In this document: in pieces, positions 23,662 through 35,595 of the stretch
Layout: each line of letters starts with the position of its first letter
Position numbering within the stretch: the first letter of the stretch is position 1
NCBI GenBank assembly: GCA_023374045.1
Contig: CM041776.1
Span: 346,455,636 to 346,519,635, forward strand
Direction of reading: 5' to 3'
Length of the DNA: 64,000 bases
Source of the DNA: Limonium bicolor
Taxonomy: Eukaryota; Streptophyta; Magnoliopsida; Caryophyllales; Plumbaginaceae
Position numbers and translations under genes: made by a program
The notes under the pieces: generated by a model
Databases searched by the model: none
The model's input: the letters and a program-made list of their open reading frames with translations, nothing else
Told to the model about the DNA's origin: nothing

Positions 23662-25434
23662 CCAGTACAAGGAATATATGTCCAAGCTTCTGGAATACCT
23701 CTTTTTTTTAGAGGGCAAAGCCCTTGAAAGATTTGGACAAAATATTTTCGAAGGTATGTTTGGTGTATGTATTTATATATGTTGCTATTCTAGGTACATC
23801 AGATTCTGTGGTATTGTTGTTTTATCTGCTATTCACAGATCATTGACTTCATCTCAGTTGTGTGAGAGTGCCGATGATGTAGATTGTTTTGTTAAATTCT
23901 TGACTTCTGAGCTGAGTGAATTATGATGTTATTGCAGGTGAATACTGAATTTGAGCAGCAATGGGCCGGTGGGAAGGTGCAAGGGTGGGAAGATACTGAA
24001 GCTTCTTCTTCACCATCCACTATAGTTGATCTCGACTATTACAGTACAACGGAGGAGTTGATGGTTGTTGGACCCGAAAAATTGAAGGAGTCAGTTGGTT
24101 CTTTATCCTGGAAACTTTAAAAAGGTTCTGCTTTGTCTATGTGAGTATAGAGTCTGCTGCATCTTGCCTAAGTAGGCACTCAACATTCTGATTCTATCTT
24201 AGTGATTTAAATGCAAGTAATTCTAACCACCCTATCATTTACTTGAAAACTGAGACATCTGTGACAGCATGTAACCTGCCTTATAACCGTCACATGACCA
24301 GTCTTATAACCGTCGTATAACCAGTCTTATGACCATTGTATAACCAGTCTTATGACCGTTGTATAACCAGTCTTCTAACAGTCGTATAACCAGTCTTCTG
24401 GCCATCGTATAACCAGTCTTATGTCCATCGTATAACCAATCTTATGACTAGTTCTTGATGTATGTTGTACACACCATTGTCTTATATCTTTCTGCTATTT
24501 TCTGCAATCCAGACATTGGCTGCTCTTGGGCTTAAAACTGGATGGACACTTAAGCAAAGAGCTGAGAGACTTTTCCTCACGAAGGTTGTGTTTCTAGTCA
24601 TTAGAAATTTCCCTACCCCCTCTCTTATTGTTCCCTTGCTCTATCTTTTTTATTTTAACTTATGTGCTATTAGTTTCTGAATCTTCGAATCTGATGTGAT
24701 CTCAAATTGGGATGTATGATGCTATGCACGTTATTTCTGGTTCACGTGAGTAATACATTGGTGTGGAAAGGATTCAGATAATTTCTTGGTATACTCTTTA
24801 TTCATTGATTATTAATTTATTGCACGTGTAGTACTTTGACAAGTTAGATAGAAGTTAGTGTATTTTATCTTTGTTTTCTGTTGCTGGACTTACTGCACTA
24901 TCACAGCCATGTTTGCACTCATTCTCTATCGTTCAAGGTTCATTTTTAATTTTTCACCAGGATTGAAGATTCTTTGTAGTGTAAGTACTACTATGCTCCT
25001 GGGCCAAAAGGAAATTAAGTCACCTAAATTGTACTTGTATCAAATTTTCGGCTGCATTGTATCTTCTGGTCCTCTTTATTAGGCATGTTGTACAAATTAG
25101 TTGCTCCCAGCTGGTGGAGGTTGTAACTGTGTGTTAAGCTTCATCTGATTGTTCTAGCTAGTACATTTTTCCTTAGTTATAGAACTAAGTTCATATTTTG
25201 CAGCTGGCGTTGAGATTTTTCACCCAGTATCTTGATGAATTTGACATTTTTTCTGACACCAAAAATATTCTTTGGTGCAGGGTACCCCTCTTGGAAATTT
25301 GGATAAGAAACATTTTGCTAAACCTCTACACGGCGCAAACCAAAATGGTGATTTAAGTTCCTCCAGACAAGAAGATTCTAAGGAAATTGCTTTGATGGAG
25401 GTGCAGATGGAAAAGCTTTGTGAATTTTTACAAG
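23662..25434 (+). pseudogene. Captured fragment of splicing factor SF3a subunit 3 (SF3A3/SF3a60) gene
   Basis: SF3a subunit 3 belongs to the U2 snRNP. Four exon-like blocks in the right order match its middle part: 23662-23753 (QYKEYMSKLLEYLFF), 23938 to about 24090 (EFEQQWAGGKVQGWED, then VDLDYYSTTEEL and VGPEKLKE), 24513-24584 (TLAALGLKTGWTLKQRAERL, then FLTK) and 25281-25434 (GTPLGNLDKKHFAK, then KEIALMEVQMEKLCEFLQ). Acceptors TGCAG, TTGCAG, CCAG and TGCAG and donors after 23753 and 24584 fit GT-AG introns. The second block lacks a donor after LKE (GAG followed by TCAGTT), so correct splicing is doubtful. The N-terminal part and the C-terminal zinc finger are absent. The product cannot be a working SF3A3, and a full copy should exist elsewhere in the genome. 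Confidence 0.85.
24271..24452. repeat. 23-bp minisatellite, about eight units
   Basis: Head-to-tail units of 23 bases start at 24271, 24294, 24317, 24340, 24363, 24386, 24409 and 24432 (the last partial). Core ATAACCAGTCTTATGACC is followed by a variable GTCGT/ATTGT/ATCGT. The array lies between the second and third SF3A3-like blocks inside the CACTA element, so in a former intron. Confidence 0.9.
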
Positions 25435-25812
25435 GGGTCAACTTTTGCTTCCTATTTGATATGAGCATTTTTCTATACGCTAACAGGGAATACATAGCCA
25501 TTGCCACTCAAATCAACAGAAAATTTATTGATTGTTAGTTGTATATAGGAGTGGGTGATTGCACTTTGTTAGTATCTGATCCCCAACTTTCGGTAACATA
25601 TGCATGCATATCGTATGAACTTGCCAACATAGCACCTCCCGCCCTTGATAACCTAGGAATCTTTGCTTTGACTAAATTACTGGGATGACTACTGGAGAGT
25701 AACTGATTTGCATTCATGCTTGAGTTTTATGGATCATTTGGTATGTATATATCTGCTAGTTTTATGACTGATTATTAACTGATACCATTGTTAATATAAT
25801 TGATTCTATTAG

Positions 25813-25899
25813 GTATCAACTGGTGCTAGTGGCATTCTCAAGGACCCATCCTCAAGCAAGGACCCATCAAGCAATCCAGATAGCAGTGAGAAGAATTAG
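25813..25899 (+). other. Possible terminal exon of the CACTA transcript
   Basis: After a consensus acceptor (TTCTATTAG) an open stretch of 28 residues rich in Ser, Pro and Lys (ILKDPSSSKDPSSNPDSS in its middle) ends at TAG. It does not match SF3A3. It may be the last exon of the transposon's original gene, placed downstream of captured exons, a common arrangement in gene-carrying CACTA elements. This is inference. Confidence 0.35.
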
Positions 25900-26546
25900 T
25901 TGGCTAGGATGTTTGTGCACTAGGGAGGTGATTTTTTGGCTATGAAGAGAGTACTTTTTGGATGTTTAGCCTTGTTAGGAAGGGCTGAACTTTTGGCCAA
26001 CATTTAGCCTATGTATGGTTGTAACTTATTCAAATATTGAAGTGGAAACAACTTACTTTTGACATCTATTAATGTGATTCAACTTTTGAAGATCTAAATC
26101 TTTTATCTATCAAGGTTGTGATATTATTACTATACATGTTTAAATGATTGGAAATAATATTGAAACAGGTTATACCAATGGAATCTATACCAACAGATAA
26201 ATCTGTCATATATACAAATAATGATGACCTTTGCCAACGGAAATAATCGTTGGTATAGGTGCAACATATCAGGTTATTGTTTACCTATTCCAACGACAAT
26301 ATCCGTTGTTATAGCTAAATTGAATTCGGTCAGATGAATGTCATTTACCAACAAATTTTTCCGTGGGTACAGGTATTTCAGGCTACTCCAACGGACAAAA
26401 AAACGTGGGTATAGAGTTATCCCCACAGTACTAATGCCAACGGAAAATATTCCGTTGGAGTAGGTAAATTGGTACTATACTAACGGATTTTTGACTTTTA
26501 CCTATGGAAAATTTCCGTTGGTAAATGTCATTTTTTTGTAGTGTAG

Positions 26547-28268
26547 CACTCCACCTCCATTAACACTAATCATTAGCCGTCTAATATGCATGCCGCCTTC
26601 TCTCCCATTCGCCCTTTCACCTGCCACCACTGTCGTGTCCATCTGAATAGAAATCCTACCTACACTTTCCTGCATGCTTACTCTCAATAGCTTAGGGTGC
26701 CTTGTCGGATTAGCCATGACCATTCTTATTACACACATTTTCTTCTCTAATCTACCTTTCACCTTCATCTGTCTCTTGATTGTCTCGTCTTACTCCTCTC
26801 AATTGTATTTCTTCAACCGCATCATCATGCAAGTCCTCAAATGTCGGGTGATGGAACAATGCTTGCTAGGTAAGCTCTTTTTTCTCAACCCATGGACACA
26901 TGATCGCCTTTATGTAACTCTTCAACATCTTTGGCCCCATTTTAGCAACTTTAGGTATGGAAAGGTTGGCCCTAGTCTTTACTTGTTTTCAATTTGACTC
27001 TTTCGTCACCATGAATACTGTCCTAATGTAGGGGTCGTGGCTGGTGAATAATCCGTTCCTAGCTCTCCAACAATTGGACCCTCAACTTCCTTCGAGAAAC
27101 ATGATTTTACATGGGAGCCTTTTTTTGGTACACATTTTTGATGTTCCCCTCTCCTACCAAACTTTGAGTTTTTTAGAGAAAGTTGTTACAAAAATTGGCC
27201 ACTTTTTGGGTATTATGGAAGACACAACGGTGAGACGAATAAGCTTCATCCAGTTAAAAGTCCTTCTCAACATCCATCTCCCACCCTCCGATCTTTACCT
27301 ATACATTTTAATGGTGTGGATTTGGTCTTCACAGTTTACTTATGACAATATGAATGACATTTGCATGGGTTGCGGTTGATTCCTCCACGACTCTAGTTCT
27401 TGCCTTTACAAAAGGTGCCCGACTAAGGAGAAGTCTCGTATGAGAAGTGGCTTGACACGGATGTATACCTTGCCAGCTCGAGTCTTATAAGCCTTTTAAT
27501 CGTCCCATTAGTTGAAGCCTTCTCCCGAATGTTGGTGACAGACTACTTAGGATCTCGTCCGGTCAAGCCTTCAAATCCCACAGATTTGGGCACCCTTTCT
27601 CGCAGGGCATGTCCAGGCTTTCGTGGCCACCAACGACCTGGCCTTATGTCCAAGAAGCGAGCCCTGGCTCAGCTTTTGGACATTGGACTTGACGAGGAAG
27701 CTCCAACCGTCGTGAGACAGATCGGAAAGGGAAGAGGCTCATGATATTGGATGTTGCCGGGTCCTCCTAGATGACAGAAGAACACCATAGACTTTCAGTG
27801 TTCACTTCTCATACGTCTCTGGGCGGTACTCAGAGTCGCCCACAAGAATGAGGTTGTTAGTCTTGGGTTGCATGTTTTCAGACTCAACCCATGAAATTGC
27901 TTGAATTTCAGAGTTTTAGTGTCTTGACATTAGTACTTATGTTGCCTCTTAATATTTTACGTAACTTGGGATGTATCTTAGTTAATGTTTGGTTGCCTTA
28001 TGGACTCTTATGAAGTTTCGGTCCTCAAGTTTTGATTACTATCTAGGGCGTATTGTTAGTCGGACTAGGGTGATAAGGATTCCCTCGATGGTTTGTAGGA
28101 CCAAAGGTTGGTCGGGTTTGTGTGCTTAGCACCAATTGTTGAGGTGCTCAATGCTCGTGTTTTACCAACTGTGTTTACAATTTAGGTTGTACGTCTTCAT
28201 GCAGTCTGTTTGCTACTAAGACCTTTTATTATAACGATGATATAATCTAGTCTTTGAAAAAAAATACT
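26547..28268 (+). pseudogene. LINE (L1-type) remnant with DUF4283 ORF1, internally deleted
   Basis: ORF1 of a plant LINE can be followed in two frames. The first has MEQCLLGKLFF and YVTLQHLWPHF up to about 26997. After a frame change come NNPFLALQQLDPQLPS, VHIFDVPLSYQTLSFLEKV and, at 27330-27410, a CCHC zinc knuckle (FTYDNMNDICMGCG, then SSSCLYKRCP in another frame). These are DUF4283 and zf-CCHC features. At about 27741 the sequence ATGATATTGGATGTTGCCGG resembles an ORF2 start, but no endonuclease or reverse transcriptase follows. The tail ends near 28258-28266 in an A-run after TAGTCTTTG, a LINE-like 3' end. ORF2 has therefore been lost by deletion, and the left part lies beyond the CACTA insertion. 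Confidence 0.65.
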
Positions 28269-28800
28269 TATATTGGTAGTGTTACGTCAAATTTCAAATT
28301 CAGGTTAGACATTGATAGCCTATATATATAGAGATGAGGTATGCAATGATATACAATCAAAAATTGAATTGTTTGTTTGTTTGAATCGGCGTTTTAGTTT
28401 ACTAGTTGCTATTTGTAGGGAGGCTACAAGGTTTACTAGTTAGGGATGTGGATGAATTGAGACGAAACCAAAGAAGCCAAAGAGGTACACCATAGAACAC
28501 TTCCTCCATTGTATAATGTACTTGTTTATTAATCATTATCTATGTAAATGCACTAGGAAGATTGGAGTGTTTGCAATTATAATACCAAGGCAGCACTTTA
28601 ACTGTCTAAAGAATTGTATTATACACATTTTCAACTCAAGCATTTCATCGAACACTATATGTACACAACTAATTATACAAATTTAACAATGTAACTATAC
28701 ACAATTTATGCACAACCAACTAACTAGTAATCAACAATTGCATTACAACAATTATTGCTAGCAAATAAGACTAATAATAATGCAATTTAAAGTTACAAAT
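28269..28800. other. AT-rich intergenic DNA
   Basis: No gene is recognised. It may belong to the CACTA element whose end lies at 29248. Confidence 0.35.
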
Positions 28801-29248
28801 TCGAAAAAAAACTTACATTCTTGGCCTTCTGTGCAGTCCCGTTTGACGTCTGCGACGGTGGGCTCGCGAGCTGCTTCAGGCGAGATGGTGGCGCGGCGAC
28901 AGCAATGACGGCGGCGCTAAAGGGTGGCGGTGGTGCGGATGGCAGTCGCAGGCGTCGCCTTCGTCGTCGCCGGTAGCGCAGAGAGATCGATCAAAGAGTT
29001 AGGGATTGAAGAAGGCGGAGCAGCGCGCTTGTGGTATATTTAACGACTCTATCATGACGGTTCCTACTAAAAACCGCTGAGATAGGCGCTGCGATAAAGT
29101 TTTTTTTTTTTAAATGATCCTATCTCGACGGTTTTAAGTAAGAACCGCTGAGATAGGTTAACGACATTTTTAAAAATGTTCTATCTCGGCGGTTCTTATT
29201 ACAACCGCTGCATTAGGGGCGCTGAGATAGATCATTTTTCTACTAGTG
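28800..29248. mobile_element. One end of a second CACTA element (TIR CACTAGTAGAAAAATG)
   Basis: The sequence ending TCATTTTTCTACTAGTG at 29248 is the complement of a CACTA terminus. Inside it, 29040-29235, subterminal repeats alternate in both orientations with cores AACCGCTGAGATAGG and CTATCTCGGCGGTT. A GC-rich block at 28830-29030 could be the leader exon of an element gene read on the minus strand. The opposite terminus was not found in the window, so size and target duplication are unknown. The left limit given is arbitrary. Confidence 0.65.
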
Positions 29249-31966
29249 TGGGTGGATTTCAAGCCTAGAACCTTTTGGTTCTAGGATATCACTCATTTAC
29301 CTACCAAGCCACGGGGGCTTGGCATCAATCAACTATCCGAACTTGGTGGTTTAACTCTACTGCTGGTGACGACCTTTCATTCTGGGGTGATGGAAGATCG
29401 TACCATTCGAGCCTTTTTTTTTTCATGCTTTCCCGGAGGTGTAATCAACTACATATATAAACTTGCAGTAGCTCGATCGATCCGAAACGTGCCATGTAGT
29501 TTTTTTTACCCATGCAACTTGTTTCATTAATGAATTTGTTATTTGAGGCGGTAGGAGGGAGGGGGTGCGATACCAGAGGCATATGCAAACATAAGGGAGG
29601 GATGGGCCATAAGTCATGATGATCATGCTGCAGGTAAGCAAGCGATATATGTATTGAGGATAACGTCCGCGCGCCGGTCAGTCAGTCCACATGAGACAAG
29701 AGATAGAACCTAGCGGTTTTAACGACTAACGGTATCCTTTGATCATAAAACGTCACATGGTTATGTCTCCCAAGTAAGAATTCTGGTCTTTTTGAACAAA
29801 AATGCATGAGACAAAAATATGGGAAATGAACAAAAACTTTGGACCCACGAAAGATATATTGCATTCAGCCTTCTTCGTAGGCGGTCCCTTCCTTAATTGT
29901 ATAGTAGCTGTTGTGTAGAAGATGATGGGTGAATTAATGTGATAAGTCCGTGTATTGGTCTTGATCTTGTTGTAGATTCATTGTCTAATTAAACAACTAA
30001 AAGGGCTCCAGATCCGAAATATGGTGATGCAATTTGACTTCCACGACATCAATAAGCTATATTTTTGGAATGAAATTAAATTTGTAACGGAAAATAATGC
30101 AAAAGTGAGGATCAGAAACTGTATTTAACGAAAGTTTTTTTTTTTTTTGATACAGCTAGTGATCATAATTAATTACATTTTACCGAGTTGAGTACGTAGT
30201 CCAATTAATTCCATATATGTGTACGTACGTAGTGGTCTAACTTGTATATCCCACTTTTATTTTGTAAAGTAAAGAGCATTTGGGGTTCCTTCCAATAACA
30301 ACATTAGTTACATTTGTTCATGTTATTTTCATAAAATAGTTTGAGATATAATACAATATATTTGGCATTTTCTTACCAATTATTTTAAAGAAGGTCATTT
30401 CTTATCAGTTATATAGATTATTTCAACGTTCAGCCCAACGAACATGACATTAATTAATACTGTGAAAGGAAGTGGTGTCTTGTGATGGAATCTGTGGTTA
30501 CCCGGGCTTCTCAATCAGATCACTCTCCATGCCCATCTCTAGAACGTGCAAATATGCATGATTTCTTGTCAGATGAACTACTACTACTACTACTGCATAA
30601 GTATAACACATGCATCATGATCCCTTTGTGCCCATAACTGGAACATGCGCACTCTAAATTTGATACAGGAACTATCTGGAGTCACTCATCCGATATAGAT
30701 ATATTTATTGCGGATTCATATACAATAAATATATATTAATCTATTTATAAACATTTCTATATATATTCAGATGCAAATTGTTTGAGTTGTGTTATGTAGT
30801 TGGGGCGTTTGATGTGGGGAGCGGGCGCCGTCCACATGGGTACCAATTTGAGTCCTATATTAATAAGAGAAAGATTTTATGACCGCTTTGTCTTCAAATG
30901 TTGACCGTCAGGTTCCTGGTCCAATGCCCTACCAATTTGTCATATATCTTTATCAGAATTATGGATATATATATATGTAGACTGGTCCTATAAGGATAAC
31001 CAAAAAGAATGCTTTGATGCTCTATCTCTGTGTATATATAAAGGTAAGTGTGACTATTGCATAACAAGACCAACGACAAACGTCTTGCCATATTGGGAAG
31101 TTGTGAAATATTTTACCAAATGATGAAACTTCTTAAACCTATAGCTTGTTGAATTGATGTATGATCTTAATTTACATTCAAAGATTATCATTCACATATA
31201 TTTAAAGCGTAGCAAGATCCTTATATTTGCTGAATATGTCACTTGAAATATTAAAAACTTATTGTTAGTCATTCTCAGTGATCCAAATTATAATGAGTTT
31301 TTTTTTTTCAATTCTGTGAGGAGACTAGCTAGCTTTCAAATTGTGTGGATGATACCTCAACAATTGGTTAAACTACCAAACCCATCTTCTAGCTTTTCTA
31401 TGAGATATCATAAATGTGTAGCTTCTTATCTTGAAGTCAAGACTGAGAGTAGAGTAGATTAAGTATGAGAGGAGGGGACTAAGACAAGGGATAGTAGTCC
31501 TTTTAGGTTAGTTTTTGTTTTATGAGTAATCTTTTTAGGTGAGTGATTGGTGGAGGAGGTAATCTGTGAGTTAGAGTGTAATCTACAGATTGGTGATACG
31601 GTAACTCCTTCGAGATGTGTGATAAGTAAATCAAGGATGATGATCAATAGTAATAAATGAGACACAATAGTCTACATGGTTCGTTCTTGAATGATTTAGT
31701 CCACATCTATTGACATAGGTTTTTAGTAGATCTTGAGAGTAAATGAGAAGGGAGAGTGGTGTTTCTTCGTAGCGAATATATTTTGTGTGTTATCTATCTT
31801 TTTTTTCTCTCCGTTTTCTGTTGTGGTTTTGTGTTTCTTATATAAATAGGCATTGATTGCTAGTTAGAGAAGTAGACAATCAAGTCGGCTTGCTTCCCTG
31901 GCTTGCCCTTCGTCTCCTAGTCGGGTTGGCGATGCTGACAAGAGCTACATAGAGTAGGGCTGAAGT
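29249..31966. other. Intergenic DNA, nothing recognised
   Basis: AT-rich, with T-runs (30136-30149, 31301-31309) and short TA arrays. No coding, RNA or terminal-repeat structure is supported. Confidence 0.4.
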
Positions 31967-31974
31967 CATCCGGT

Positions 31975-32547
31975 CAGGGCGTCTCAATCAATTAGGGGGC
32001 CATGTGCCGGTTCAAATACATGATCATAATATATATAAACATATTAAATTATATAAAAATAGTTACATTTTAATTTAAAAAATCATAAGTAATTTTTTTA
32101 AAATACAACAATTTTAAATTATTATTCTAAAATAATAAATATTTAATTATGTGATACAATTGTTTTAAATAAAATTATTATTCATTTGTATACATATTTT
32201 TAAGACAAAAACTTTTCAAATAGTAGTTTTAAGATTTATTTACCAATACCATATTGTAATATCTCTTTTGTAAAAAATATAGTATAAAATTTTAATACTT
32301 AATTTTATGTGTACATATAGTAATATTTATGTCATATTTTTTTACTATTAATTAGTTTATTGTTTTATAAATAAATTCATTAATAAAATATCACATTTTT
32401 TATTTATAATATCTTACTTATAATTTTTTTATATAAACTATTCTAATTAACTATAGCTAAAAAATAACAAGACCCTTAAAAAATGGGACCCCGGATAAGT
32501 GGGGCCCTGTGCCGTGGCTCCACATGCACACCTCTCATCCGGCTCTG
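31975..32547. mobile_element. Non-autonomous hAT element, 573 bp, perfect 8-bp target duplication
   Basis: CATCCGGT stands immediately left (31967-31974) and right (32548-32555). The left end CAGGGCGTCTCAATC and the complement of the right end, CAGAGCCGGATGAGA, are imperfect inverted repeats. Both ends carry a GGGGGCC / GGGGCCC motif next to TGTGCC, shared with the hAT copy at 58859. The interior is extremely AT-rich. Confidence 0.85.
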
Positions 32548-32555
32548 CATCCGGT

Positions 32556-35337
32556 ATGGGCCTCGTTAGGGAGGAGCTTCCTCACCTTGGTTCTCCTTTA
32601 ATTACGGAAATGACACACACCATCTTAGGGTATTAATGATATGTCAGTGAGGCATGCGAGTTGGTAATCACAGGTGTCTTAGTTGGTAATAGCGGGTCGG
32701 ATGATGAGACTGATAGAACAGAATGTCATATGGGGTACAATTTTTTTGTTTTTTTTTCTAGAGAAAAGTATTATGACAGTTTTAATTATAAAAATTGTGA
32801 ATGAATAGATTTTATTAATAATTGAAATTAAACTAATAACTATATATACATATAAAAGTATATAAACATTAATTAGTAAGATATTAACTATACATTATAT
32901 AATAATATGTACAATTAAAGTAACGTGGAAAATTGTGAATCTCTAATAGTTTTGTTGGGTGTAATTTTCTTTTACAAGTTTTTCTATGTTGATATTTTTA
33001 CTATCATATTTAGTAATTTTTGTCTAATTTTGATAACCGATTCCACATGTTTTTAGAAATAAAGCTTGAATGTTGTTGTTGTGTATCTAAATGATGTTAA
33101 GATATTAATAATAACTACTATCAAATTTTATAAGAATGTACGTAATAATATTATCATATTTTAATAATTAAAATTGACCCTTTTCAAAATAAAATGTAAT
33201 ACTTATTGTTGATATGGTGTAAAGAATTTCACCTTAGCCTTGTCATTAAGAAAACTAATTATGATTACATGTACGCTAGCGGCCCACAACCGAAGAGCTC
33301 CGTCCCGGTTGAAATCTTAATTATAAGGAGAGGATCAAGTTCTTTGTTAGCCGGTCAGATTCAACCAGGTCACACCAACTGAAACCCCTACCACCTCCCT
33401 CATTGTATCGACCCGCCTATCACCATGGAAGCACTCATGACTTAGCGGGTATGTCACGGCGGTTACACTAACTTATGTTTAAGTAATAATAAAAACTAGG
33501 TATAAAATTGACAAAAAAATATTTATTTTTATTATAATAATTCAAATAAAATAGTAAGTTACCTTATATTATGGAATTAAACTAGTTCAATACCCCTCTC
33601 GGTCCACCTAAGGAACAAACCCTTCAGAGGAATGTCCCACTAGAACCTACAAACCAATGAAGCCGCTTAATTCAAAGACTAAACAAGAAAAAAAAATGTG
33701 AAATGGAAGGGGAAGGAAGAAAGAATTATATATCTCCCCGAAGAGAGTGTTGGCACTATTCTTTTCTGACTTAATTAATCGACTCATTTTTCTCTATATA
33801 CATTACACAGATATATTAGTTATTTACTTTTTCTTTTTATATTTTTTACTTTTTACTTTTTCTAATTGCAACGGTCAAATGATAACTCATCAGCTCTCAG
33901 ATTTAGTTTTTTTTTTTTTAATGTAAAATGAGGCCCGTGGGATTCTTGTTGATATAGCCTGGAGATCTCACCTCCCATTTCACATTCAGTAGGTTGATAA
34001 ATTAAGTTGTAGAACGGTCAAGTGGTGTGATTCTGCGGCATCTACTATTGGATCATACTTTCCAGAGAGGTTGCTGATCTTCATCAACCATGCATGGTAA
34101 TTAATTTGAATAATCTTTTCTCTTAAGATTGCTGTGTTCCGTACGTTAAATCCTGTAGTTCCTTAACTCGGCTCAGCCGCTCATATAGATCAGATCATAA
34201 TAGATAATGGAATACACAGACAAATTTAACACCAGTGCCTCGCTAGCTACATACCAAAATGCCAAATATTTAGTGTGTAATTATTTGTCTTTTGTTTGTG
34301 ACATTGAAACGTGACTGATATAGAGGGGTGATATATACCCACAGATCTAGGTAAAATTATACCCTACATATACTACTAGATCTAGATAATAATCATTTGA
34401 CCAGTTGAGGGAGGGGACATTAAAGTGGGTCAAAGTAGGTCATATCTAATTTCGTATCTATCTAAGAAAAATTCTGTACGTTTTTTTTTTACCTGTGAAA
34501 AGGAATAGTTTATGAACATGATGAACTTTATCCTTTCAAAATCCATCCTTGTTGGGAAGTGTTTATATATGTCAGGCTAACTCAACTTTTTTTTTTTTTT
34601 TTAAGGAAACAATTTTTTCTTTTCTTTTTTATTTTATTTTTGTAGTTGTGTGGTAAATCAACTTAGTTGCTTACTTAATTATTACTACTAAGTTGTATAT
34701 ATGCATATTTCAAAAAGTTGTTTTACTCACTCCCTTTGCTAGATTTGATCATATTTCTCCCTAGCCTGTTACCTTACTTTAAAAGTGCCCCTCCCTCATA
34801 TGTTATAATGGCCACACAGCATATGATTAAACACCCGACGGACGTAGTATCTTGTTACACTCTCTGAATGGTTCGTTTCACACTTTATAATAGCTGACAC
34901 CTGATACGTTTGATATATGCTGCATCATTATCAGCTAATCTCGCTCACACTATATTGCTGCAGTGCTCATTGCGATCGCGTGACGTTATATATATATATA
35001 TAAATCTCTTTAAGCTGAACATCATATAATATGTAGTACGCTGTCTATATATTGTACATTAGCCAATCATAAATAAAAGTTACTCCTGGGTTGGGTTAGC
35101 TCATATTAGTCAAAATTCATCCAGCTGCAGCTCTACTGGGACTTCTGGAGCAATTTAGAAAAACTAGCTAAACTAAGGGAAGATGGAACCATCGATCAAT
35201 CACTTTACTAGAAAAGAAATAAATGGGACCCTTCTTTCCTTGTTGTTTCTCACTGTGTTTTGCCTTTGCCTGCTGGCAGTTAATGTATATTATTGAAATG
35301 AAAAAAAAATAATACAAGAGCGCTATAAGTTCGCCTT
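32556..35337. other. AT-rich intergenic DNA upstream of the ERF gene
   Basis: No gene is recognised. The right part presumably includes upstream regulatory sequence of the ERF003-like gene. Low-complexity runs include T-runs at 33908-33920 and 34587-34603 and a TA array near 34990. Confidence 0.4.
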
Positions 35338-35344
35338 TATATAA
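35338..35344 (+). promoter_or_regulatory. TATA box of the ERF003-like gene
   Basis: TATATAA lies about 250 bases before the ATG at 35596. It is followed by a CT-rich leader with a GGCTGGCTGGCTGGCT run near 35530. The position fits a start of transcription around 35370, which is inferred and not observed. Confidence 0.5.
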
Positions 35345-35595
35345 GTTGCTGATGATTCCGCTTTTCCTGCTTATAAACTCTACCACCAACCAACCAGCAT
35401 ATCATCATCTCCTTGAAATTCCTCTCCCTGCCTGCGCGCTGCATTGTCCTTCCTCCTTCACTGCAGACTGCGCAGTGCTGTTTGTCCACTCTCCATATAG
35501 TATTAAAGAAATCAGAAAAGCATTAATTGGCTGGCTGGCTGGCTCTCTGTTTTACTACTCTGTCTCAAATCCCAATAAACTATAGCAACAACAAA

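Larger units (their letters stand above)
21398..26543 (+). mobile_element. CACTA (En/Spm-type) transposon carrying an SF3A3 gene fragment, 5146 bp
   Basis: The left end CACTACAAAAAAATTGACAT and the inverted right end (ending TGTCATTTTTTTGTAGTG) match over about 25 bases. The 3-bp target duplication is TAG (21395-21397 and 26544-26546), as expected for CACTA elements. Subterminal repeats with core CCAACGGA/TCCGTTGG fill 26200-26520, and weaker ones lie at 21425-21570. No transposase domain is seen, so the element is non-autonomous. Between the ends lies a multi-exon fragment of the host SF3A3 gene in sense orientation, with introns kept, so capture was at the DNA level. A short terminal coding stretch at 25813-25899 and the sequence to about 26090 may be the element's own 3' exon. 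Confidence 0.9.
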
